This document shows, in pieces, positions 43,473 through 54,204 of a stretch of 64,000 bases of DNA. The notes beneath the pieces were generated by a model. That model saw nothing but the letters and a program-made list of their open reading frames with translations, was not told where the DNA came from and made no database searches. The translations under genes were made by a program, and so were the position numbers. This stretch comes from Blepharisma japonicum (Eukaryota; Ciliophora; Heterotrichea; Heterotrichida; Blepharismidae). Location of the stretch: assembly GCA_949751835.1 (NCBI GenBank), contig CATKHK010000023.1, positions 1 through 64,000 of the forward strand, given 5' to 3'. The first letter of the stretch is position 1. The number at the start of each line of letters is the position of its first letter.

Positions 43473-44365
43473 ATGAATGCAAGTCAGTGTGTTAAAGAAA
43501 TACTAAGCCAAGAGGAGTTTATGACAATTGCAATAAATATTATAACCGGTTTATTAGCTGGAGGACTTGTTGTGTTAATCTTTTATCCTTTGGAGTATCT
43601 AGAAACATCAATGCATCTGCGACTTGTTGAAACCAGAGATATTATTTTAGGTATAAAACAAGAATATAGCAAAGGCGGTATGAATCAGCTTTATTTAGGG
43701 GGAAAAGCCAGCATTTTAGGGTAAAAAAATAATTTAGACACACAATCGCATGAGGATTTTTCTTTTTAATATTTGAGATTACCAGCTTTTGTATAGGTCC
43801 AGAAAAATTTGATAGACAAACTGTTATGCTTTGCTGTATGATATAAATAGCTTTTTTGGGTTCATCTGGATATATTACTATGATCACCCCTTTTACTACG
43901 CTTAAAACAAAACTAATTGTGGAAAAAAGATATGAAAATTCAATAATGAATGCTCTGGATGATATTATTCATAAGCAAAGCGTTCCTAAGTTGTATTCGG
44001 GATTTTCAATATCATTATTTTATCTATTAGAAGGCATGATTCAGTTTATTATATATCAGGAGCTCAGAGGCTTGGTAGAGATTGATCAGAACATGACTGG
44101 AATTTACCTTTATTTTTTAATATGTGGAATTTTTTCTAAATTTATTGGCATGAGCTGTACTTATCCCTATAGAGTTTTACAGACTATTTTACAAGCGAAA
44201 CCAAGAAAGGTTTTTATTTCTATTCTTGAAATGTATAAAAATGAAGGAATCCAAGCATTTTATAGGGGATATTGAATAAGTTTGATGAGAAATCTCCCAC
44301 CTTCAGGGTTTTTATTTATGCTATTAGAAGGGTTTCGAAGTTATTTTCATCTCATTTTATGCTAA
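43473..44365 (+). CDS. Mitochondrial carrier family (SLC25) protein
   Basis: Three exons (43473-43720, 43738-43835, 43851-44365) give 286 residues with two TGA-coded Trp. The three-fold carrier repeat is visible through its PxD/E-type motifs: YPLEYLETSMHLRL, TPFTTLKTKLIVEK and YPYRVLQTILQA, each after a hydrophobic helix, and six helices in total. Length fits the family. The motif residues are divergent, so the substrate cannot be assigned; FAD/pyrimidine or peroxisomal-type carriers are possible. Both introns carry stop codons and must be removed to keep the second repeat. Confidence 0.82.
43721..43737 (+). other. 17-nt intron in the carrier gene
   Basis: GTAAAAAAATAATTTAG. Retention gives a TAA; removal joins GG to ACACAC and continues the frame. 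It is the only one of the seven not 15 nt long, yet keeps an A six bases from the 3' end. Confidence 0.7.
43836..43850 (+). other. 15-nt intron in the carrier gene
   Basis: GTATGATATAAATAG, holding an in-frame TAA. Removal joins TGCT to CTTTTTTGG and leads into the second carrier repeat. Confidence 0.85.
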
Positions 44366-44710
44366 TAAGATAAAAATACACTTATAACAAAAATTCACTT
44401 ATTGAGAGGCCTATATAAATGGTAATGCTTTAAGTGTTGCTTTTAATAGATATAGAGCTTCCCATCATACTGTTTTATTCCGTTATAAAATCTAAAGTTG
44501 TTTTAGTTAGAAAATTGCTTTGATTATCATTATAATAATTTATAAATGAAGAAAAACAATAGAAATTTATTCTAATATTTTTTGACTAATTTCTATTATA
44601 AGCTTTATAATTTTCATAACATTAACGATTATTAGAGAAATTGGCTTGCTTATAAGTTTTTCTTAAAATAAAATTGAAATAAATATTCTGTTCACAATTT
44701 CCCGATAAAA
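44366..44710. other. 345-bp intergenic stretch
   Basis: AT-rich promoter region of the HECT gene. A 10-bp inverted repeat AATAGAAATT/AATTTCTATT is seen around 44559-44605. No frame. Confidence 0.4.
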
Positions 44711-46108
44711 ATGGGTTGCTGCAGCAATAAGCCTAATAATTCTCATTCTGCTCAATTATCAAGGTTTGCTGGTTCTAATAGCCAAACTGAAGATGTTTCA
44801 ACATTTATTCGTTGTCCTTATTGTCTCCAAGATTTCTATGACGATCTCACAACCAGCAGGTTTTCAGAACACTTATTAGTATGCAAAAGGCACAGCAATT
44901 TTATTGTAAATGAGGATTTAAATTGTGATTTATCAAAAGATTCACCATATGGAGATAAAATTGCATGACTTAGAAATGAGATTAATAAAATCCGAATTCC
45001 TTGACATTCTGAACATATGAAATTAAGAGTTAAAAGAGGAGACATCATAAAAACTTCTATGAAAAATATTCTCGGTTTTTCTACTATTGATTTTCACAAA
45101 GAGTTTCAGATCAATTTTGATGGAGAGCTTGCAATGGATGCTGGCGGGCTATTAAGAGAATGATTTACAATTTTAACGAAAAAACTTTTTTCAGAAAAAG
45201 CGGAGCTATTTAAATTAGCAAGTACTAAATGTGTAAATTATACTTTCCCAAATATTATAGATGAAGCAAGGATTAATGAATATATTTTTACTGGAAAATT
45301 AATAGGAAAGGCCATTTTTGAAAATGTACCTGTTTATTGTCCTTTTACACCAATCATTTTTAAACACATTGTTGGCGAAGAAATTCGGTTTAAAGATCTT
45401 TCTCATGTTGACTATGAAGTAAAGTTTATTTAGCTTTATAATTCACTGCTGTATATTTTAGAAAACCCTGTAAAAAATGTAATTTTTGAGACATTTACTG
45501 TAGAAAAAGAATATAAAGGGACAAGGACTAAATATTCTTTAAAAGAGAATGGATCTGAAATAATGGTAGATGATGACAATAAATCGGAATATGTCAATCT
45601 CAGATGGAAATTTGAAACAAATGGCAATCTCCAAGCTGGCTTGATGTATCTGCTTCATGGCCTTTATTCAATTATTCCTAAGAATTTAGTTTCTATTTTT
45701 ACCTCCCAAGAATTTGAATTATTATTGTGTGGGTTGCCTTATATTGACATAGATGATTGAAGAAAAAATACAGAGTATCGTGGGGATTTCACTAGAAAAA
45801 GCAGAATAATTAAGTGGTTTTGGAGAATTTTGAGACATTTTAGCCAGAAGAAATTATCAGACTTAATTACTTTTGTAACTGGAACTCCTCGGCTTCCAGT
45901 TGAAGGGTTTTCATCTTTGAAAACCATGAGAGGAGATCCAGCTAAGTTTACAATAGAGTCTATTCCTTGTGAAAATGATAATGCCTTGCCTCAGGCTCAT
46001 ACCTGCTTCAACAGGTTGGATTTACCTAAATATACAAGTCGACAGAGTTTAAAAAAAGGTCTTCTTTATGTTATAAGAAACCATAAATTTGGCTTTGGGA
46101 TTGAATAA
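44711..46108 (+). CDS. Small HECT-domain E3 ubiquitin ligase, probably myristoylated
   Basis: Exons 44711-45418 and 45434-46108 with four TGA-coded Trp give 460 residues. MGCCSNKPNN fits N-myristoylation plus palmitoylation. A zinc-finger-like segment follows (CPYCLQDFYDD with SRFSEHLLVCKRH). The HECT domain fills the rest: FDGELAMDAGGLLREWF (Trp as TGA at 45161), FTGKLIGKAIFENVPVYCPF, FVTGTPRLPVEGF and the catalytic Cys at 46004-46006 in QAHTCFNRLDLPKY. Most HECT ligases are far larger, with C2, WW or RCC1 modules; this one is nearly the bare catalytic domain with a membrane anchor. The intron removes a TAG that would otherwise cut the HECT domain in two. Confidence 0.92.
45419..45433 (+). 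other. 15-nt intron in the HECT gene
   Basis: GTAAAGTTTATTTAG in phase 0; its last three bases are an in-frame TAG. Removal joins VDYE to LYNSLLYI, the expected N-lobe sequence. Confidence 0.92.
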
Positions 46109-46205
46109 ATTCAATTAAGTACCATTGATAAGTTTAACATTTCAGTTCAGATTTTAAAACCTAAAGATAATTCATATTAATTACCAAACATATAATATAA
46201 TTCAA

Positions 46206-48398
46206 ATGAATAAAAGTAAAATCGAAGGCGAAGCAGATCTACACATATCAAAGCAATCAAAATCCCTTATTTACAGCGTTTTAGAGCATGAAAACTGTGA
46301 AAACCAGCGAATACCCATTAACCCCAACATCTTGAGTTTTAAAGATAGTGTACTTGAATACCGATATTCTTTATCGCTCTTATGCCAAAAAGGGAATAAT
46401 CAAGAAAAATCAAAAGAATTCAAAAATAACTTGCTTGTGTTTTACATTTTCTTGACATCATATATCGTAATTACAATTACCACTTCATTGCTTATGTACA
46501 ATGAAGGGAACCAAAAAGATGAGCTTTTGATAACCCGGCTTATTATTTTAGGTGTTATTTTAATTTTAGGGTATGCAATCGCTTATTTAATTTTCAAATC
46601 CAACAAGTTTTTGATGAAATCTAAAGAACTTTTTGCGCTGCTATCATTTGCCCTCATTTCATATCTCGTGATATGTGATGAGAGAGTCCTTTCAGCAATT
46701 TTCTCCAAAGATTACGAAAAAAATAATCAAAACCACACTCTGATTTTGGCTTGTTTTTTGGTTATGATTAGAATAGTGGTTTTTGACAGCTTTTTCTTAT
46801 TTGTCGTCCTTACAACACTTACATTAATTTCATCAATAGCTTTGCTTCTAGCATTATCGCCTCTGTCACCATTTGCGATTTTAAGTGATTATTTAGTCCT
46901 CTTTATTTTTTTGCTTTTACAAACAATAGATTGCCATCAGGTAGAATACCGAGCCCGGCAGTTATTTTGAAGAAGAGAACAAGAAGAAGAAGCTTTAGAC
47001 CCTATGGCGAGCCAAGGTGAAGAAAGTGATAAAGCATATGCACAAATTAACACTGAAGTTGAACTTTTGCTCCAAGCTTGTGATAAAATTAAGCAAAATA
47101 TCAAGCAAGCCTCTGCTGTTATCATGTATAAAGATGTAAAAACAAAGCTGAAAACTGCACAAACAGAAATAGAAAAGGTAAAGAGAGGAATTGCCCATGG
47201 ACTGGCAATACATGATGTAAAGCTTGATGGAAATGGAGAATTAGATGAAGATGACAAGGTTTTTATATCAGAATATTGTATGGATAAAATATCAAGTGAT
47301 AAGACTAGAGGCAGACACCAAACAATGGGTGATGTAAGAGAAATTAATCCCTCTTTTCCATTTAGTACCTATGGAGTTGCTGAGCTTGATTCTGTGCTGT
47401 ATAGTGTTGGGAAGAATTGGAATTTTGATATATGGTTTGTATACCAGGTTACTGGGCACAGTATTTTTATAGTTGGAAAATATTTATTTGAAAAATGGAG
47501 CTTAAGCACAACTTATAATATTCCAGAAGACACAGTAGATAGGTTTTTCCAGACTTTAGAAAAGAATTATCATCAAAACCCTTATCATAATGCATGTCAT
47601 GCTGCTGATGTCTTACATACTTTGCTTTATTTTTTATCTACTCCTGATGTGATTAAAAATTTGAATCCTATTGATATCATATCCCTTATTGTAGCTTGCC
47701 TTGGACATGATGTGGGACATCCAGCATTGACGAATAGATTTTTAATAAATAACCGAGATGAGCTTGCATTTCAGTATAATGATAATAGTGTCCTAGAAAA
47801 TATGCATATAGCAAAAACATATTCTATTATGAATAAGCAAGGCTGTAACATCTTTGAAAACTTAGATGCAGACGATTGGTCTAAATCCAGAAAATTAATC
47901 ATCCAAATGATCTTAGAAACTGACATGATGAAGCATTTTGAGATTTTAGGAAGATTTAGAGCAAGAGCTGTCAACTTAGCTGATCTCGCTTTAGAAAATC
48001 AAGATGATAAAATTTTGATTTTATCAATGGGATTAAAATGTGCTGACATAGGCCATTCTTCAAAAATTCTTGAATTACACGAAAAATGGACTTCATTAGT
48101 TTGTGAAGAATTTTTCCGGCAAGGTGATTTAGAAAAACAAAGAAAGCAGCAAGTTTCGATGTACTGTGATAGAGACACAACAGAAGTCCCTAAATCTCAG
48201 TCTGGGTTTATAAAGAATATATGCATGCCTTTATATGAAGTATGATGCTCATATTTGAATAATGAAGAAATAAACAAAGTGTGTTTAGAACAGTTAAAAA
48301 AGAATTTATCGTTTTGGGACGAAAAAATAAAGGTAAGAAGATCTACTGCTCTTAATGGAGATAATTCAGTATCTGCTAATGGAAATGATAAAAAGTAA
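46206..48398 (+). CDS. Membrane-anchored class I cyclic-nucleotide phosphodiesterase
   Basis: Two TGA codons (46968 and about 48243) join three stretches into 730 residues. The N-terminal ~250 residues have about six hydrophobic helices (NNLLVFYIFLTSYIVITITT, LITRLIILGVILILGYAIAY). A coiled linker follows, then a class I PDE catalytic domain: NPYHNACHAADVLHT, CLGHDVGHPALTN (the HDxxHxxxxN metal motif), LETDMMKHFEIL and MGLKCADIGHSSK. All metal ligands seem present, so cAMP or cGMP hydrolysis is expected. Such membrane PDEs are common in ciliates and could act near cilia or the cortex. Confidence 0.9.
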
Positions 48399-48487
48399 GG
48401 TTTTCTTATAAATAATTTGCAAGGATCATAAGATTTAAATAATTTTACCTTTAATAGTCTGGTAATCACTTAAAATGACGAAATAAA

Positions 48488-49354
48488 ATGAATGAAACTA
48501 ATGGCGAGGCTAATCCTATCCAAAGATCCAAAACCAAACAAAACACAGGCCACGCACATTGTGAAATCTGCTATGCTCCGCTTAAAAAGAGCCCCGCCAA
48601 AATGCAATGCTCCACTTGCAATCGCAATTTCTGCAAGTATCATCTCCGAAAAAATAAAGATTCCACAGAAAATGTTTGTGTAAACTGCTTCAAAATTCAG
48701 ATAAAAACAGAAACCATGTCTGAGCTAGAACGAGAATTAGATGCTTATAAAGACGATATTGCAGAAAATAATAGTGAAAAATCAAAAATCAAAGAAGACT
48801 TAAAAATCAAAACAAAAATCATACAAAAATGGTCTGAATCTATCAAAGATAACGAAAATCAACATATGAGAAGAATCGCACAGCTTGAGCAGAAAATAAA
48901 CCAAGAAACACAGATTAATTGTTATGCCTGCAGCGAAATTGACAGCTTAGAAGCGACTTTGAAAAACTCAAAATTGGCTGAAGAAATGTGGAAGAAAAAA
49001 TTATCAACATTTCAAGAAGAAATGAATGAAAAAAGTCAAATAGTAGACAATGAAAAGGAAAATCAAGATAAATTGTCTGATGAAATTAATGAATTGAATC
49101 AGCAAATAAAATCGTTTATTCCGTATGGAAGATTGAGGTCGGTCACTTGCAACGATTGTGCGAAGAAAATTAAAAGAGCCTTTAGAGATGAAATTATAAG
49201 TGGACTAAAGGCAGAAGGAAGAGAAAGTTTGATTGAAAGTGTAATGGCTGCCAAAGCCAGTATTCAAGCCTATGCGCCACCAAACGAAGCCTCAGCTGAT
49301 AAGAAATGAAATCCTGAAGAGCCTAGAGAAGCATGCCATTGTATAATCACATAA
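48488..49354 (+). CDS. Zinc-finger coiled-coil protein
   Basis: 288 residues with one TGA-coded Trp near the end (about 49307). Residues ~23-72 form a FYVE/PHD-like double zinc site (CEICYAPLKKSPAKMQCSTC, FCKYHLRKN, VCVNCFKIQ). A long coiled coil follows (~80-230), then another CxxC (TCNDCAKKIK). The phosphoinositide-binding basic patch of true FYVE domains is not evident, so binding to membranes is uncertain. The C-terminal ECHCIIT-like tail (ACHCIIT) is cysteine-rich. Confidence 0.7.
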
Positions 49355-49429
49355 TAAGTAATTGCACATTGGCATTTTTAGCTAATAAACAACATCTTTA
49401 TAAATTCAATTTTATAACTTATAAGAGAT

Positions 49430-50389
49430 ATGAAATTTCTAGAGAGACTAGGTGCTAAACCTGACTTTTTTATGCTTGAGCTTATTATCCAAAAAGTTTA
49501 TATTGACTTGCAAGACCACTCAGAACTTGTTATTGTTATCAAGCGAAACTCTGGTGAAAGAGACAACACCCCAAGAGTTGATTGAGACCCATCAAAGCAA
49601 GAAGGCTACTTTGATCAGATATTTCATTTTAAGGTGACTATGTACAAAAAAAAAGATCAATATTTGCCGAAATGAATCTATTTCAATCTTATGATGATAA
49701 AGGATCAAAAGATCGTAAAAAATGGGAAAGCTAGACTTGACATTTCAGTGATTCTTAATAGCGATTACCAACTAGAAAACTATGAAATCGAGTTTAAGAA
49801 ATGCTCAGACAAAAATGCGTATTTAGTTATTAATGCCTCTATGAGATCATGAAGTGAAGAAGATGAAGGAAAAACGAATTCAACCTTGGCAAGAGAATAT
49901 GATGAGGCAAAAATGAAAAAATTAAGAGATAACTTTGATTATTCGTATTATCAAGAGTCAAAAATCTCAGTTGACGAAGAACTTTCATCAGAATCAAATG
50001 AGTCGAACAAATTGCCATCTTTTAACAGACGTGAAACTGCGATGGAAAGCGTTGAAGAAGAGCCGGAATCTGAAAATAATAAAATTCATCCTATTACTAT
50101 AGACACATTACCTCCGTTACCGGCACCAAAGCCAGAGAGTAATGAGACATCAATGGATTTCGATAGACTTGTAAAGGAATATGGAAAGCCAATTGACAGT
50201 TATTTTTCTAGTAGCCTTACGAGGATAAAAAAGGAAGTCACACCTTCTTTTGACTTGACAGGGCAGATGGATTGTGTTCCAATATATGATACAAATGAGG
50301 ACGATTTACAATATAGCAAAGGCAGCTCAAAAGACAAAAATAAGCTACTAGATAGAAGGGTTGAAAATTATTCAGTTTTCCATATATAA
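49430..50389 (+). CDS. NT-C2-like domain protein
   Basis: 319 residues from ATG 49430, read through three TGA codons (about 49583, 49673 and 49850). The first ~140 residues are beta-rich (DFFMLELIIQKVYIDLQD, ELVIVIKRNSGE, YFDQIFHFKVTMYKKKDQ, KARLDISVILNSDY, KNAYLVINASMRS), in the pattern of the N-terminal C2 domain of EEIG/EHBP1-type proteins. The remaining half is acidic and disordered. Only the second half is open under the standard code. Function unknown; NT-C2 domains often target membranes or the cytoskeleton. Confidence 0.6.
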
Positions 50390-50758
50390 ATTATTTGTAA
50401 TAAATAGCGATTTCTTTTATCCTAAAAAATTATTGTTTAACAATGATATCCCAGTTTGTGGCTTTATGATAATAGAAAGACAAAAGCAGATCGCTCAATA
50501 ATGCTTACTGCCCACAAAAAAATAAATCTTAAATGATTTATTTATATTCTTTAATCTAGAACATTTCAACCTGACTAATTGTGGAAAATAAAATGAATTA
50601 AATTATTAGTGCTAAATTTCAAGGATTTATAAACTTTGAACTCTTTTCAACCTTTCTTAAATTGCGTATTGTAAACATTGCAGTGATTCCCACCATTTTC
50701 GTCCCAAAAATTAAATACTTTAAAATTCAAATTGTGGCTTAAAATTATTAAATAATAC
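50390..50758. other. 369-bp intergenic stretch
   Basis: AT-rich promoter region of the zinc-finger gene. I see no frame, tRNA or notable repeat. Confidence 0.4.
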
Positions 50759-51400
50759 ATGGGCGATAACGATTTTGTGATACCCGAGATTATTGTTGTG
50801 TCAGTTGCGCCTACAGCCGACATATGCCCGATAATCCCAGAAATAGTTTCCAGCAAGCATATTTTTAGCTGTGAAGTTTGTGAAAAAACTTACAGCCGAC
50901 AAAGCACCTTAAAGGTTCATATGAGAAAGCATACTGGAGAAAAACCTTTTATATGTAAAATATGCGATAAAGCATTTTGTGAGAATGGGAATTTAAAGAC
51001 CCATATGCGCATACACACCGGAGAGAAACCATTTCTTTGTATTTCGTGTGGCAGCCGATTCACTACACGAGGACACCTTACAGACCATACAAGGAAGCAT
51101 ACAAATGAAAGACCTTTTAATTGTCCCATGTGCGACAAAAAATTCATGAGACCAAGTACCCTAAAAATCCATATCAGAACTCACACAGGAGAAAAGCCAT
51201 ATATATGTCTAGAATGTGGGAAACAATTTACCGAATCAGGTAACTTAAAAACCCACATGAGGACTCATACAGGTGAGAGACCTTATAAATGCCCATTCCA
51301 TAACTGTGGAAAATGCTTCAAGGCCAAAGGCCATTTGATTGATCATCTTAAGATTAAGAGTCATCAAGAGAGCAGTGGTTTCTTAAAACAAGAGCCATAA
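50759..51400 (+). CDS. Six-finger C2H2 zinc-finger protein
   Basis: 213 residues. After a short leader, six C2H2 fingers run in tandem with canonical linkers: FSCEVCEKTYSRQSTLKVH, FICKICDKAFCENGNLKTH, FLCISCGSRFTTRGHLTDH, FNCPMCDKKFMRPSTLKIH, YICLECGKQFTESGNLKTH and YKCPFHNCGKCFKAKGHLID. Linkers are TGEKP, TNERP and TGERP. This is the TFIIIA/Kruppel kind, binding DNA or RNA in the nucleus. Fingers 2 and 5 are close in sequence, as are 1 and 4, and 3 and 6, which suggests an old doubling of a three-finger block. No introns or TGA. Confidence 0.92.
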   Translation: MGDNDFVIPEIIVVSVAPTADICPIIPEIVSSKHIFSCEVCEKTYSRQSTLKVHMRKHTGEKPFICKICDKAFCENGNLKTHMRIHTGEKPFLCISCGSRFTTRGHLTDHTRKHTNERPFNCPMCDKKFMRPSTLKIHIRTHTGEKPYICLECGKQFTESGNLKTHMRTHTGERPYKCPFHNCGKCFKAKGHLIDHLKIKSHQESSGFLKQEP

Positions 51401-51696
51401 TTAATTAATTCATATTGAATAAATCTCATGTGCCGTTCTTAACATATAATTTTAGATGCTTTAATTAAGCCTCAATTAAAATGCATCACTAATTAAATTT
51501 TAGACTTTCTATTTATATTCAACTTTAATTTAATTTACATTTCAAAATAGTAGGGTATTTAAAAGCTGCTAAACTATTCTAATGCAAGATAAGGATTGAC
51601 GAATTTTGAGGTGTCTTTTATTCCCCATTTTTTGGTCATATAAATATGAATTTTCTAATAAACATAATCATTTAAATCTATTAAAAATTATAGCCA

Positions 51697-53880
51697 TTAT
51701 TTACTCATATGCTTTGATAAAGGTTTTATATTTCCTTTATTAGATCCCACGGATTTTCTCCCTACTGGCTGCTTATTATTATTTGAAATTAAGGTTTGAT
51801 GACTTGGTACTTTTGATAGCCCATCATTTTTAGAAATTGGAGTATCCGATTTTGATTGAATTAGCTTTGGCAGCCCTGGTGTATTTTTCTTTTTTTCTAT
51901 TTCTTTAGCTATTTGTCTTTTTGCTGGGGAATCCTTAGATTTCACATCTTCTGGCCTTACTTCATTTTCTAAACTTATCAATTGTCTTTCTCTTGCTAGC
52001 TCTTCAGGGGAGTCGATCAACTGCCAATATCTCTCATTTAGGATTATTTGTTGGATTTCATAAGCTTTTTCTTTAATTTTTTTACAGCGATCATTTATAA
52101 ACTCATCAAGAATTGAATCAATTTCATGAGAAGAATCACGATCAGCTGTAGAAACTCTTTCACGAATTCCAGGAAATTCTCTTATAAATTTATATCTGAC
52201 ATCATCAACGCTGTCTGCAGCTAATTGCAATAAATTTTGTAAAAAATGATTTTTAAACATGTTTCTTGAACAATTTCCTTTGGTTTGCAAACAAAAATCA
52301 ATATATAAAATTCTATCATAGGATGACGGAGAATTAGCAAAATTCTGGGCAATGGTTGATGAAAAATTGTGCTTGGGCTCGTCTTGGCGGATTTTTCTAA
52401 AAATTTCAAGGAGCAGCTGAGAGCTGTGTTGCTTAAGGGGCAGAGATCCATGATGCATTAAATCAATAAGTTTTGGAACTAGGCAGTTTAAAGTCACATT
52501 CAAATCCATATCAGACAAAAGGCAGCTTAGCTGATCAAGTAGAACTTTGACATCTCTTCAGTTGGACTGAGTGCCTAAAAGCTGGATTAAGCAATTTAAA
52601 ATTTCGAAATAGGTTTCTGGGATTGTGATATTCTGTATCACTTGGTGAATATTAGGGATCAAGCTTCATTGCGCACTTGGATCTCTAATCAAAATATGAA
52701 ATGTTGGAAATAGCTGAGAAATCTTAGGTGATAAAATATTTGCAACTTCATGAAACTGTGATGCACAAATTTTCCTTATATCGTTGTTAGAATCTCTTGA
52801 AAATCTTTCATAAGAATCTTTAACTTTATTAGAATAATTTTGAGCACCTAATGATAATAAAATTGCTGGAAAATTGTAACATGCATATTTTCTGATAGTA
52901 GATGACGAATGTGATGCCATTTTATGAAGTAATGAAATCACTTCATTTTTAAATTCTTCAGATTTCAATTGAAATCTCCAATTATAAACCAATTTTCCAA
53001 AATTTTTAGCAATTTCCTCAAAAATTTTAGAGTTGTTTGTTTTGAACCATTCCATGCAAATAATACTTATAAAATTATTTTTTCTACTTTCCTGCATAAA
53101 TTCTGCAGCTTCAATACAAGATTTAATCGCAGATAATTTAACTTCCAAAACTTTATCATTAACAAGGTTCAAAAGTTCTCCACTAATTGTGTTTTCATAC
53201 TCACGATTGTATTTTTTAATCACAAGTGGTAACTGCTCAGTAATTGTCAATCTAATTTTGTCATTCAAATCTTTGGACAATTTTATTGCTGTGTCAGCTA
53301 GATTTAATGGTAAATCATAGTTACACATCATAAGTTTGCCAATTAGCGTTGCTGCATTAGCTCTTGTCATATAATGCTGTGAGTTATCAGCTTGGGTTAT
53401 CACAAATTGTATAAAATGTTTAAGTATCAGCTCTCTGCTTGCTTTTAAGCAAAGTTTCCCAAAAACTGCAATCCAAGAGTCTATAATTTCAGGAGTTCAT
53501 ATTCCAAGGACTGTTACAGTTCCAATCATGATTTTTTCAAAATCTTGACTTGAAAGTAAAGGACAATCAAGCAGTTTGAAAAATCCATCACCAGTGGCTC
53601 CTTGCAAGCTTTCTTCCCACCTTCGAAGATTTTGCATGATGCTGCTAATTATTTCAGTTCATGTGGATTCCTGGATATAAAAGTCTAAGTTTGATAAAAT
53701 CGCAACTTTTTGATCAACTCTTCCTTCATTGATAATAAAAATTGCTCTTTGTCCATCAGTCCAACTTTCATTTGTAGTCAAGCTTGCAATTTCTTCTTCT
53801 GACTAGTTAGAATTTACTTTGAGTAAGCTATCAAAATCACTGCATTCGTTGTACTCTAATTGATCGTCTGAGAATATCAT
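51697..53880 (-). CDS. HEAT-repeat protein, PP4/PP2A regulatory-subunit-like
   Basis: Exons 53880-53818 and 53802-51697 join across a 15-nt intron, and four TGA codons are read as Trp, giving 722 residues. The bulk is HEAT-type helix pairs (KIRLTITEQLPLVIKKY, SSTIRKYACYNFPAILLSLG, NDIRKICASQFHEVANILSP). The layout and these repeats resemble PPP4R4 and the PP2A A-type scaffold; the exact member is uncertain. The C-terminal ~130 residues are basic and disordered. Under the standard code four separate fragments would be seen. Confidence 0.7.
53803..53817 (-). other. 15-nt intron in the HEAT-repeat gene
   Basis: GTAAATTCTAACTAG on the minus strand, in phase 0, ending with an in-frame TAG. A short 21-codon first exon precedes it. 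Confidence 0.88.
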
Positions 53881-53964
53881 AATTTATAAAAAAACATAAA
53901 ACTTAAATGGCTTTATGCGCCTTATCTTTGATTTCAAATGTTAATAGAAACTATTAGTTTAGCC

Positions 53965-54189
53965 TTAAAGTAGGCGGATTGGTTTTGCGTAGTCAGCACT
54001 AGGATCTACAAGTTGATGCCCTCTTTTAGGAGACGCCCATGCCCAATGTGCAAGTGATGCGGATATTAAATAGGAAAGAACAAATCCTTGAGCTACAGCT
54101 AAATACCCATTTCTTTTCCACATTCGATTTTCAGGTAACCAAGGTCTCCAATAAACATTTCTTGGAAGATGAAGCTTCACGACACCCAT
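53965..54189 (-). CDS. Small single-pass membrane protein of 74 residues
   Basis: Starts MGVVKLHLPRNVYWRPWLPE and has one hydrophobic helix (~residues 28-50, GYLAVAQGFVLSYLISASLA) between basic and polar ends. Its tryptophan- and arginine-rich N-terminus and size resemble accessory subunits of mitochondrial respiratory complexes or ATP synthase, which diverge fast in ciliates. That is a guess by style; no family was recognised. It starts 16 bp after the PUS10 stop on the same strand. Confidence 0.6.
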   Translation of the reverse strand: MGVVKLHLPRNVYWRPWLPENRMWKRNGYLAVAQGFVLSYLISASLAHWAWASPKRGHQLVDPSADYAKPIRLL

Positions 54190-54204
54190 ATTTAATTATA
54201 AAAA

